From contig JAFCEM010000032.1 in assembly GCA_017609145.1 (NCBI GenBank), forward strand, positions 1-8,044: a stretch of 8,044 nt of DNA. Direction: 5' to 3'. The stretch comes from Candidatus Aenigmatarchaeota archaeon. GTDB lineage: Archaea; Aenigmatarchaeota; Aenigmatarchaeia; QMZP01. Under the pieces are notes generated by a model. The model searched no databases, had not been told where the DNA came from, and saw only the letters and a program-made list of their open reading frames with translations. The translations under genes were made by a program, and so were the position numbers. This document shows positions 1-6,797 of this stretch, in pieces. How positions within the stretch are numbered: the first letter of the stretch is position 1; each line of letters starts with the position of its first letter.

Positions 1-21
1 GAATATCCTACCGAAACTCAT

Positions 22-31
22 GTTTTTAAAG
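22..31 (+). promoter_or_regulatory. TATA-like box of the HMG-CoA reductase gene
   Basis: An AT-rich TTTTTAAA core (23-30) is centred about 25 bases before the ATG at 52. That is the usual archaeal distance from TATA box to transcription start, so the transcript would begin at or next to the start codon. No Shine-Dalgarno-like sequence lies between the box and the ATG. The same layout recurs before 1405 and 4181, which supports the reading. A purine-rich CGAAA at 12-16 lies upstream, but its match to a TFB recognition element is weak. Confidence 0.6.
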
Positions 32-51
32 TTTTTGCCCTAATTCTGGAC

Positions 52-1368
52 ATGGATGTAAAAGATACAGAGAGGGCCAAAAGCTCTGAAATTTCCGGCT
101 TTCATAAACTGGGGCCTGGAGAAAGAATAAAAATTCTCAGGGGGCATGTCGACCTTGACGATGAGGAGATTGCAACACTAACATGCACCGGGGCCATGGA
201 CATTGCCCTGGCAGATAGGATGATAGAAAATGTTGTGGGTACATGCGAGTTCCCTTTTGGCATAGCCACTAACTTTCTGATTAACGGGAAGGATTACTTA
301 ATTCCAATGGCATTGGAGGAGCCCTCTGTTGTTGCCGCTGCATCATACGCGGCAAAGCTTGCAAGGCCAGCGGGAGGCTTCAGTACATCCTCTTCAGAGC
401 CCGTGATGATAGGCCAGATACAGATTGTGGGTGTGGGAGATTTTGAGAATGCCAAGAAAACAATAATGGAGAAAAAAGAAGAAATCATAAGGAACGCCAA
501 TGAAGTAGACCCTGCCGTACTCGTGAAATACGGCGGTGGACTAAGAGACATCGAGATAAGGGAGATAGATTCGCAACGGGGAAAAATGATGATTGTACAC
601 CTTCTTGTTGACTGCAGGGATGTCATGGGAGCCAATGCCGTGAATACTCTCTGTGAATGCATAGCACCGCAGCTTGAGGAACTGACCGGAGGTAGGTCAA
701 GGCTAAGAATAATTTCAAACTTTGCTGTACACAGAACTGCAAAGGCGCAGGCAGTCTGGAAGAAGGATGTTCTTGAAGGGAGCGTAAAGGATGGAATGAA
801 GGGAGATGAGATTGTCGAGAGGATTCTGGATGCATATGCCCTTGCGGAAGCGGACCAGTTCAGGTGCACGACGCATAATAAGGGCATAATGAACGGTGTC
901 GATGCTGTTGCAATAGCGACAGGCAATGATTTCAGGGCTCTTGAAGCGGGTGCGCATTCGTACGCGGCAAGAAACGGAAGGTATGAATCACTTACCAAAT
1001 ACAGGAAGAACGAGAGAGGTGATATTGTTGGCGAGATTGAACTTCCCATGGCGGTTGCCATAGTTGGCGGCGCAACCATGAGCAAACCAACGGCAAAGGC
1101 TGGATTAAAGATTATCGGAGCGAAGACGGCAAAAGAACTTGCAGAGGTTATGGCCGCGCTAGGGCTGGCACAGAACTTTGCCGCACTCAGGGCACTTGCT
1201 ACGGAAGGTATTCAGAGGGGACATATGCGACTGCATGCAAAGAACATAGCTGTAATGGCAGGTGCAAAGGGCGAAATGATAGACAAGATTGCTGAAAAGA
1301 TGGCAAAAGAAAAAAACATAAGGGTTGACCGGGCAAAGCAGCTCCTTGATGAATTGGGAAAGATGTAG
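52..1368 (+). CDS. hmgA: Class II HMG-CoA reductase (438 aa)
   Basis: Reductive conversion of HMG-CoA to mevalonate, the committed step of the mevalonate route to archaeal isoprenoid lipids and dolichol. The 438 aa length, lack of an N-terminal membrane anchor and the wording of the motifs match the soluble class II (Pseudomonas mevalonii/Archaeoglobus) enzymes. Visible motifs are EEPSVVAAAS at 89-98 (catalytic Glu, probably E90), DVMGAN at 190-195 (DAMGAN in relatives; class I has DAMGMN), THNKG at 274-278 (catalytic K277), ATGNDFRA at 289-296 (D293) and RGHM at 389-392 (catalytic H391). K277, D293 and H391 all sit ten residues after K267, D283 and H381 of the P. mevalonii enzyme, from memory of that protein. 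Class II enzymes often prefer NADH; the cofactor is not settled here. The ATG at 52 is chosen because it fits the TATA box at 22-31. The gene has its own promoter and ends 36 bases before glmM. Confidence 0.95.
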   Translation: MDVKDTERAKSSEISGFHKLGPGERIKILRGHVDLDDEEIATLTCTGAMDIALADRMIENVVGTCEFPFGIATNFLINGKDYLIPMALEEPSVVAAASYAAKLARPAGGFSTSSSEPVMIGQIQIVGVGDFENAKKTIMEKKEEIIRNANEVDPAVLVKYGGGLRDIEIREIDSQRGKMMIVHLLVDCRDVMGANAVNTLCECIAPQLEELTGGRSRLRIISNFAVHRTAKAQAVWKKDVLEGSVKDGMKGDEIVERILDAYALAEADQFRCTTHNKGIMNGVDAVAIATGNDFRALEAGAHSYAARNGRYESLTKYRKNERGDIVGEIELPMAVAIVGGATMSKPTAKAGLKIIGAKTAKELAEVMAALGLAQNFAALRALATEGIQRGHMRLHAKNIAVMAGAKGEMIDKIAEKMAKEKNIRVDRAKQLLDELGKM

Positions 1369-1373
1369 GATTA

Positions 1374-1385
1374 TGTTTAAATAAT
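1374..1385 (+). promoter_or_regulatory. TATA-like box of the glmM-manB operon
   Basis: The 36-base gap between the HMGR stop and the glmM start contains TTTAAATA (1376-1383), centred about 25 bases before the ATG at 1405. No Shine-Dalgarno-like sequence occurs; the bases just before the ATG are a T-rich run. This predicts a leaderless transcript for glmM. The T run (1396-1402) could also help to end the upstream HMGR transcript, which is only inference. Confidence 0.62.
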
Positions 1386-1404
1386 TAACAAATTAGTTTT
1401 TTGC

Positions 1405-2778
1405 ATGGATACAGGAAAATCCCGAAGACTTTTTGGCACGGATGGTATACGGGGAATCGCAAACAAGCATCCAATGACCCCTGAAATGATTCTGAAGCTC
1501 GGAAAGGCAGCAGCCGAGGTGTTCAAAAACGGAAACAGGAGAACCAAAATACTTATAGGCAAGGACACGCGGATATCTGGCTATATCATGGAAACGGCGC
1601 TCACATCAGGTATATGCTCAATGGGTGTTGATGTTCTTCTTGTCGGTCCCCTGCCCACACCAGCGATAGCGCACCTCACAAAATCATTCGGTGCGGATGC
1701 AGGCGTTGTTATCTCGGCATCACACAACCCTGCCGAACACAACGGAATCAAGTTCTTCTCGAGGGATGGGTTCAAACTCTCTGATGAGAAGGAGCTTGAG
1801 ATGGAGGATATTATTTTTTCCGAGGGATTCAACAAGGAACATATAAACGGCAAATTAATAGGTAAAGCCTATAGGATTGACGATGCAAAGGGGAGGTACA
1901 TAGAATTCGCCAAATCAACAATAAACAATGCGAACCTGTCCGGTTTGAAGGTTGTGCTGGACTGTGCAAACGGCGCCGCCTATGTAGTAGCCCCGACAAT
2001 ATTCAGGGAGCTCGGCGCAGAGGTGATTGTGCTTAACAACAAACCAGACGGGCTCAACATAAACCAGGGCTGTGGTGCGCTGCATACAGAAGTTATAAGT
2101 GATGCTGTGAAGAAAGAAAAGGCAGATATAGGCATAGCATTAGATGGTGACGCGGACAGGGTAATGATGGTTGATGAGAATGGAAAAGAATTTGACGGTG
2201 ATTTCATGATGGCCCTCTGCGGACTTGAGCTTAAAAAAAATGGTCTGCTGAAGAAAAACACAATAGTCGCCACACAAATGAGCAATGCGGGGCTTGAGCT
2301 TTTCTGTGAACAGAACGGTATAAATCTCGTTAGAACGGATGTGGGTGACAGGTATGTTCTCAGGGAAATGCTGAATGGTGGGTTCTCATTCGGGTGTGAG
2401 GGAAGCGGGCACATATTCTTCACGGACCATATAACAACCGGAGACGGTATAATAACTGCACTGCAGGTTCTGAATATAATGAAGAAACGCGGCAAAAAGT
2501 TATCCGGGCTCCGGCTTATGGACAAGCTACCACAGATTTTGATTAATGTCAATGTCAGGGAAAAGAGGAACATATCAGAAATGCCATCGGTTTCTGCAAT
2601 GATAAATGAAGCAAAGGGGAAGCTGGGTAAAAATGGAAGAATATTCGTAAGATACAGCGGAACTGAGAATGTAGCAAGAGTCATGATTGAAGGAAAAGAG
2701 CAGAATACTATAGAGGAACTTGCTGATAGTATTGCAGAAGAAATTAAAAAGGAGATTGGTGTTGATGGCAATGATTGA
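1405..2778 (+). CDS. glmM: Phosphoglucosamine mutase, GlmM type (457 aa)
   Basis: Alpha-D-phosphohexomutase that interconverts glucosamine-6-P and glucosamine-1-P on the way to UDP-GlcNAc. All four family signatures are present: SASHNP at 104-109 with phosphoserine S106, the metal site DGDADR at 247-252, the sugar-binding loop CEGSGH at 331-336, and the phosphate-binding RYSGTEN at 416-422. The N-terminal RLFGTDGIRG (8-17), the VGDRYVLREM region (313-322) and TTGDGIITAL (344-353) follow bacterial GlmM more than archaeal phosphohexomutases. The loop reads GCEGSGH where bacterial GlmM has GGEQSGH, and the metal site has Ala where Gly is usual. The start fits the TATA box 25 bases upstream. The 3' end overlaps the next mutase by 14 bases, indicating co-transcription. 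A phosphomannomutase or broad-specificity activity cannot be excluded from sequence. Confidence 0.88.
   Translation: MDTGKSRRLFGTDGIRGIANKHPMTPEMILKLGKAAAEVFKNGNRRTKILIGKDTRISGYIMETALTSGICSMGVDVLLVGPLPTPAIAHLTKSFGADAGVVISASHNPAEHNGIKFFSRDGFKLSDEKELEMEDIIFSEGFNKEHINGKLIGKAYRIDDAKGRYIEFAKSTINNANLSGLKVVLDCANGAAYVVAPTIFRELGAEVIVLNNKPDGLNINQGCGALHTEVISDAVKKEKADIGIALDGDADRVMMVDENGKEFDGDFMMALCGLELKKNGLLKKNTIVATQMSNAGLELFCEQNGINLVRTDVGDRYVLREMLNGGFSFGCEGSGHIFFTDHITTGDGIITALQVLNIMKKRGKKLSGLRLMDKLPQILINVNVREKRNISEMPSVSAMINEAKGKLGKNGRIFVRYSGTENVARVMIEGKEQNTIEELADSIAEEIKKEIGVDGND
2751..2761 (+). promoter_or_regulatory. Possible ribosome binding site for the second mutase
   Basis: Inside the glmM 3' end, GGAG (2751-2754) lies 10 bases before the ATG at 2765, and GGTG (2758-2761) lies 9 bases before another in-frame ATG at 2771. 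Both resemble pieces of the archaeal GGAGGTGAT Shine-Dalgarno sequence. An internal gene of an operon, unlike a leaderless first gene, would need such a site or translational coupling. The site does not decide between the two starts, which differ by only two residues. Confidence 0.4.
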
Positions 2779-4141
2779 AAAGAGTATATTCAGGCAATAC
2801 GACATTAGGGGAATAGTCGGCAAAGACCTCACAGAAGAAAACGTGGAATTGCTCGGAAAAGCAATAGGAAGTTATATCAAAACCAAGGATATTGTCATTG
2901 CGCGGGATAACAGGTTCAGTTCAGTGCCTTTCAGGAATGCCATGATAAGGGGCCTAAACTCAACCGGAATCAATGTCATAGATATAGGACTTGCCCCGAG
3001 CCCTGTTCTATATTTTGCCCTGAGACATCTGAAGATACCAAGCGGTATCATGATAACAGGCAGCCACAACCCAAAGGAATACAATGGGTTCAAAATACTA
3101 GCAAACTATCACTGCATCTACGGAAATGAGATACAGGAAATCAGTCGAATAATTGAAAAGAACGAGTTCAGAAAGGGTGAAGGTAATGTAAGAGTAATTG
3201 ATGTTCTTGAAAATTATATTGTATGGATAAAACAGCACATAAATCTGAAAAGGAGAGTAAAGGTTGTTGTCGACTGCGGTAATGGCACAGCCGGTGTTGT
3301 TGCTCCAAGAATTCTAAAAGAACTCGGCTGTGAAGTCATTGAACTCTTCTGTGAATCTGATGGCAGTTTCCCGAATCATCACCCGGATCCCACGCAACCT
3401 GAACTTTATAAAGAGCTTGCTGAAACCGTAAAAAATGAAAAGGCGGATCTGGGTGTTGCCTATGACGGGGACGGGGACCGCATAGGTGTGGTTGATGAAA
3501 CCGGAAAGATGGTATTCGGAGACCAGATGATGATATTATTTTCCCGGGAGATACTGAAAAAAAATCCCGGGGCGAGAATAGGAATTGAGGTCAAATGTTC
3601 ACAATCATTGATAGATGACGTAATGGCGCATGGCGGCGTGCCTGTTATGAGCCCGACCGGCCATTCAATAATAGAGGCCTTGATGGAACGGGAAAACCTC
3701 GTGCTTACCGGCGAGATGTCGGGGCACATTTTCTTTGCGGATGAATACTTCGGCTACGATGATGCAATATACGCATCCGCGCGCCTTCTCCGGTTGTTGT
3801 CCGGAAGCGAGAAAAGTGTTGGACAGATGCTCGCCGAGGCACCCGGCTATTTTTCGACCCCTGAAATAAGGTTACACTGTTCTGATGAAAAAAAGTTTGA
3901 AGTTGTTGGGAAGCTTACGGAAGCATTCAAATCAAAATATAATGTCATTGATATAGACGGGGCAAGAGTTGTTTTTGATGACGGATGGGGACTTATAAGG
4001 GCAAGTAATACGCAACCGGTTCTTGTATTGCGCTTCGAGGCCAAGAGCCAGGAGAGGTTGGAAGAAATCCAGGATTTGTTTAGAAAAGCGCTTTCGGCAT
4101 TTCCTGAAATCAGCAGCAATTGGGACAGCAATAAGCCATAA
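2765..4141 (+). CDS. manB: Phosphomannomutase/phosphoglucomutase, AlgC/ManB type (458 aa)
   Basis: Phosphohexomutase expected to interconvert mannose-6-P/mannose-1-P and probably glucose-6-P/glucose-1-P, feeding GDP-mannose and UDP-glucose. The N-terminal FRQYDIRG (9-16), TGSHNP with phosphoserine S100 (98-103), metal site DGDGDR (234-239), sugar loop GEMSGH (316-321) and RASNTQP (412-418) are those of Pseudomonas AlgC-type bifunctional PMM/PGM enzymes; GEMSGH and RASNT set it apart from GlmM. At 458 aa it is near AlgC length. The start at 2765 is chosen because conserved sequence begins about nine residues later. A longer reading from 2720 would add 15 residues buried in glmM, without homology I recognise, and 2771 is also possible. 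It overlaps glmM by 14 bases, and a promoter for the next gene follows its stop at once. Which hexose is the true substrate remains uncertain. Confidence 0.88.
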   Translation: MAMIEKSIFRQYDIRGIVGKDLTEENVELLGKAIGSYIKTKDIVIARDNRFSSVPFRNAMIRGLNSTGINVIDIGLAPSPVLYFALRHLKIPSGIMITGSHNPKEYNGFKILANYHCIYGNEIQEISRIIEKNEFRKGEGNVRVIDVLENYIVWIKQHINLKRRVKVVVDCGNGTAGVVAPRILKELGCEVIELFCESDGSFPNHHPDPTQPELYKELAETVKNEKADLGVAYDGDGDRIGVVDETGKMVFGDQMMILFSREILKKNPGARIGIEVKCSQSLIDDVMAHGGVPVMSPTGHSIIEALMERENLVLTGEMSGHIFFADEYFGYDDAIYASARLLRLLSGSEKSVGQMLAEAPGYFSTPEIRLHCSDEKKFEVVGKLTEAFKSKYNVIDIDGARVVFDDGWGLIRASNTQPVLVLRFEAKSQERLEEIQDLFRKALSAFPEISSNWDSNKP

Positions 4142-4147
4142 CCGCAT

Positions 4148-4160
4148 AAATTATATAAAC
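4148..4160 (+). promoter_or_regulatory. TATA box of the rpoL-aglB transcription unit
   Basis: The 39-base gap after manB holds a strong AT-rich box, AAATTATATAAAC, with core TTATATAA at 4151-4158. Its centre is about 26 bases before the ATG at 4181, again predicting a leaderless message. This is the best TATA match in the window. The spacing decides the Rpo11 start: a GTG at 4166 is only 11 bases from the box centre and so would lie upstream of the predicted transcript. Confidence 0.7.
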
Positions 4161-4180
4161 TTATAGTGGAATTATTGGTT

Positions 4181-4453
4181 ATGGATATTGAAGTGGTTGA
4201 AAAAAAGAAGGATAAGCTGAAGATTGCTGTGAAAGGCGAAACGCACAGCCTTTTAAACCTGATAAGGGAAAATGCATGGAGAGTTGGGGCAAAGAGCGCA
4301 TCATATGTAATTGAGCATCCTTATCTTTCTGATCCGAAAATCATTATCAAATCAGAAAAACCAAAAAGAATCCTGAGCAATTCGGCACAGTTGGTGATTA
4401 ACCAGGCAACTGATTTTGGTAAGGAATTTGGCGCGCAGTCGAAAAAAAGGTGA
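4181..4453 (+). CDS. rpoL: DNA-directed RNA polymerase subunit L (Rpo11, 90 aa)
   Basis: Small assembly subunit of archaeal RNA polymerase, counterpart of eukaryotic Rpb11/AC19 and related to the bacterial alpha N-terminal domain. It pairs with Rpo3 to form the assembly platform. The diagnostic stretches are GETHSLLNLIRENAW (19-33), the family's helix with the conserved HxxxNxxR-like pattern, and ASYVIEHPYLSDPKIIIK (40-57), which resembles the YxxxHPxxxxPxxxI core of Rpo11. The 90 aa length is normal. The ATG at 4181 is preferred over a GTG at 4166 because of the TATA spacing and because family members begin about here. The C-terminus is basic (KKR). Its stop codon is 3 bases before aglB, so the two are very probably on one transcript. 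Its presence among glycosylation genes is a context feature, not evidence of a role in that pathway. Confidence 0.93.
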   Translation: MDIEVVEKKKDKLKIAVKGETHSLLNLIRENAWRVGAKSASYVIEHPYLSDPKIIIKSEKPKRILSNSAQLVINQATDFGKEFGAQSKKR

Positions 4454-4454
4454 T
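4449..4454 (+). promoter_or_regulatory. Shine-Dalgarno-like GGTGAT before aglB
   Basis: GGTGAT matches the archaeal anti-Shine-Dalgarno target well and contains the rpoL stop codon (TGA, 4451-4453). It ends only 2 bases before the aglB ATG at 4457, closer than usual. Stop-start coupling with rpoL may therefore matter more than free initiation. It is the clearest such motif in the window and sits before an internal operon gene. Confidence 0.4.
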
Positions 4455-4456
4455 TT

Positions 4457-6784
4457 ATGGACCTTAATCCAAAGTCTCTGCTGATAAGATACTGGTATGT
4501 AATACTATTGGTTATAATTGTTTTGGTGGCTTTCTCAGTGAGGGCGATACCTGCCAGATTTAATGAGCTGCAGGCTCTCGATCCCTTCCTTTTTTACAGA
4601 ATGAGTGAGTACGCGCTCAACAATAACTGGGAACTACCTAAAACTGATATGTTGAGATATTATCCGGACGGTATCAATTCTTATGATTATGTAACCCTCC
4701 TGCCTGTATATATCCCGGCACTTTCGTACAGTGCACTCTCAGCCACAGGATTAGTGAATATACCTTATCTACAGTTTGCCATAATCTTCCCTGCTATTAT
4801 GGGGGCTATTGCAGTCTTTTTGATGTACTTCATAGGAAAGGATTTGTTTAAAAGCAGAATAGCAGGTCTATTTGCTGCATTTTTCCTTGCCACAGTTCCG
4901 GCCTTTCTTACCAGAACCACCGCAGGATTCTTTGAAAAAGAGCCCATAGCAGGAGTTTTCATGATGCTTACTGTTCTTTTCTTTATCAAGGCATTCAAAA
5001 AGAATTCATGGAAATACAGCTGCATAGCGGGCGTATCTTTTGCCCTGATGAGCATGACGTGGGGCGGTGCACAATACATATACCTGCTGATGAGCGGCTT
5101 TTTGGGTCTTGTCTTTGGAATCAATCTCATCCTTGTAGTGATTAATTATCTTTTTGCGGGATGCTGCATAGCCATGATAGAAAAACTCGAGGATTTTGTC
5201 GGTTTAAGGATGATCATGGCCTATGTCCCCATGATGCTTATAGGCATCATGGTTCCGCAGATGTTTCCTTCATTCAGCCTGGGCAGTCTGGAGCTCACCT
5301 CAGTTCCCGTGCTAATATCATTCGCTGTCATTGTCGTGCTTCTGGTAAGATATGGTGTAAAAAGATTAAATCTCCTGGAAGAAAAGCAGATACAACATGT
5401 TATCCCTGGTATTATGGTTTTAGGAGTATTGATCCTGTTGGTTGGCTCTGTGTTTTCCGGTGCGCTTTCCAATATCATCTATCAATTGGGGTCATACATT
5501 AATCCTACACCACAAGCGGGAGAACTTGGAACAACGATTGCTGAAAATATGCCGGGCGGTCTTGGTGAAGTCACAGGAAAGCTCAGCAACAGTATGTCGG
5601 GTCAGGTGATACCACAACTGAATTTTCTTTCTCCATATTTCACATTGTGGATTTTTATGATTCTCGGATGCTGCGCAATGGTTTATGAATTCTATAAGAC
5701 CAAGAATTACCTGTATCTTTTTCCCCTGCTTTGGATATTTTCAAGCATCTGGTCTGTATTTGCCAAGGTGAGGCTCACATTCCTTGTGGGCCCCGCAGCC
5801 GCTGTTGGAGGAGCATTTTTCTTTGCGTGGCTGATAAAAAAGGCAAGAAAGGATAACATAGCACAGAAACTCGGACGCGTTGCAGGGAGGATAAATACAA
5901 CAACCGTTCTTGTGAGTATCATTATTGCGCTCACGCTTGTACTGAATTTTGCAAACGCGTACGCGTACTGTTCAAGTCTCGGTCCTTCAATCTGTTTCCC
6001 TATGGTGGATGAAAAAGGTAATGTGAAACCTTGTCTGGAAATAAACGCTGACAGTACCTATAGCATGGATGAAAACCAGCCATGGTACCAGGCAATGGAT
6101 TTTCTGAGCACCACCGGCCAGGATAATGCTGTGCTTTCGTGGTGGGACTTTGGTTATTGGTTCCAGGCGAGGGGTAATAAGCCATCGATTGCAGACGGCG
6201 GCAATCTGGGGGAATATGCCAGAAGGAACAATGAGATTGCTGAATGGTTCACTTCATCGACTAATGAGTGGTCAGAGTATATACCATGGCTTCAGAAATA
6301 TCAAGTGGGTTACATACTGATGGATTACACGCTCATAGCCAAATTTGGTGCAATAACATCCATAGCAAGCAAAGGGCAAAACGTTCTTGGATTCATGGAA
6401 TTCAGGCAGTCCAATACTTACCAGAAAGACAATCAAACCATAGTTGAGTTCACGAATAATCCTTTTGTGCTCTGGGTTCCTGTGAATAATCAGGGTGTAG
6501 TAACCGGTTCAATCAGGTTCATGGTCTCGCAGGATGGAAAATATTATAATCGTGATTACAGTTACATAAATGATGTATGCACCACAAACGGAATATTACA
6601 TGTTGGTGATGAAGAGCCATCAGTAGCTGGATGTGTAGTAATGAGTTCTCTTGGTATTTACTATGCCCCGGAAGATGCAAAGGACACCATATTCACAAAC
6701 CTTATGTTCATGGATGGTTACGGTCTTCCTCTTGAGAAGGTTTTTGATAACACTCTGGTGAAAATTTATAAAGTTCTCTATTAA
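4457..6784 (+). CDS. aglB: Oligosaccharyltransferase STT3/AglB (775 aa)
   Basis: Integral membrane enzyme that moves a lipid-linked oligosaccharide to Asn in N-X-S/T sequons on the outer face of the membrane. The N-terminal half has about 13 hydrophobic segments (first at 13-30, last near 482-500), and an exocytoplasmic domain covers about 501-775. Catalytic motifs are in order: LDPFLFYR (41-48) with D42 as the first metal acid; FFEKEP (158-163) giving an E-x-E second motif; TIAE (360-363), the TIXE motif of the external loop; and WWDFG (562-566), the sequon-binding WWDYG motif with Phe for Tyr. A DK-like motif follows, D623-L626-K629-I633, one residue shorter in spacing than the usual archaeal form as I remember it. 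The length lies between short and long archaeal AglBs. The start is the only ATG before the first helix. It is translated right after rpoL and followed by the enzyme that starts the lipid-linked glycan. Confidence 0.95.
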   Translation: MDLNPKSLLIRYWYVILLVIIVLVAFSVRAIPARFNELQALDPFLFYRMSEYALNNNWELPKTDMLRYYPDGINSYDYVTLLPVYIPALSYSALSATGLVNIPYLQFAIIFPAIMGAIAVFLMYFIGKDLFKSRIAGLFAAFFLATVPAFLTRTTAGFFEKEPIAGVFMMLTVLFFIKAFKKNSWKYSCIAGVSFALMSMTWGGAQYIYLLMSGFLGLVFGINLILVVINYLFAGCCIAMIEKLEDFVGLRMIMAYVPMMLIGIMVPQMFPSFSLGSLELTSVPVLISFAVIVVLLVRYGVKRLNLLEEKQIQHVIPGIMVLGVLILLVGSVFSGALSNIIYQLGSYINPTPQAGELGTTIAENMPGGLGEVTGKLSNSMSGQVIPQLNFLSPYFTLWIFMILGCCAMVYEFYKTKNYLYLFPLLWIFSSIWSVFAKVRLTFLVGPAAAVGGAFFFAWLIKKARKDNIAQKLGRVAGRINTTTVLVSIIIALTLVLNFANAYAYCSSLGPSICFPMVDEKGNVKPCLEINADSTYSMDENQPWYQAMDFLSTTGQDNAVLSWWDFGYWFQARGNKPSIADGGNLGEYARRNNEIAEWFTSSTNEWSEYIPWLQKYQVGYILMDYTLIAKFGAITSIASKGQNVLGFMEFRQSNTYQKDNQTIVEFTNNPFVLWVPVNNQGVVTGSIRFMVSQDGKYYNRDYSYINDVCTTNGILHVGDEEPSVAGCVVMSSLGIYYAPEDAKDTIFTNLMFMDGYGLPLEKVFDNTLVKIYKVLY
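6763..6773 (+). promoter_or_regulatory. Possible internal promoter for the GlcNAc-1-P transferase gene
   Basis: ATTTATAAAG (6764-6773), inside the last codons of aglB, is centred about 29 bases before the ATG at 6798, slightly further than for the other three boxes. No Shine-Dalgarno-like sequence lies in the 13-base gap, so a nearly leaderless transcript from this box is plausible beside read-through from rpoL-aglB. The box also encodes aglB C-terminal residues, so it could be chance. Confidence 0.4.
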
Positions 6785-6797
6785 CTGTTAGTATCTT

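Noticed and set aside
294..1085. Long open frame of 263 codons opposite the HMG-CoA reductase gene
   Set aside because: It lies entirely within a strongly conserved gene on the other strand, with a Ser/Pro/Thr-rich composition typical of antisense reading. No family motif is visible.
2226..2233. Short A runs in glmM (and near 3557 in manB) as slippage sites
   Set aside because: Runs of about eight A bases at Lys codons are common in this composition, and the reading frames continue through conserved motifs on both sides.
2720..2764. Longer N-terminus for the second phosphohexomutase
   Set aside because: The extra 15 residues lie wholly inside the glmM coding sequence, resemble nothing in the family, and the conserved FRQYDIRG begins soon after 2765.
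1980..2771. Long open frame of 263 codons opposite the glmM gene
   Set aside because: It is an antisense shadow of a gene with intact motifs. Its composition is Ser/Phe/Ile-rich and there is no upstream signal.
4166..4180. GTG start giving Rpo11 a five-residue N-terminal extension
   Set aside because: It lies about 11 bases after the TATA box centre, so it would be upstream of the expected transcript start. Family members start near the Met at 4181.
5161..5502. 113-codon + strand frame within aglB
   Set aside because: It is out of frame within a continuous AglB membrane region and has low-plausibility composition with clusters of Arg, His and Cys.
5955..5966. Tandem ACGCGT palindrome
   Set aside because: It encodes part of Asn-Ala-Tyr-Ala-Tyr at the end of the last AglB helix. 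It is short and single, so it is most simply coding sequence.
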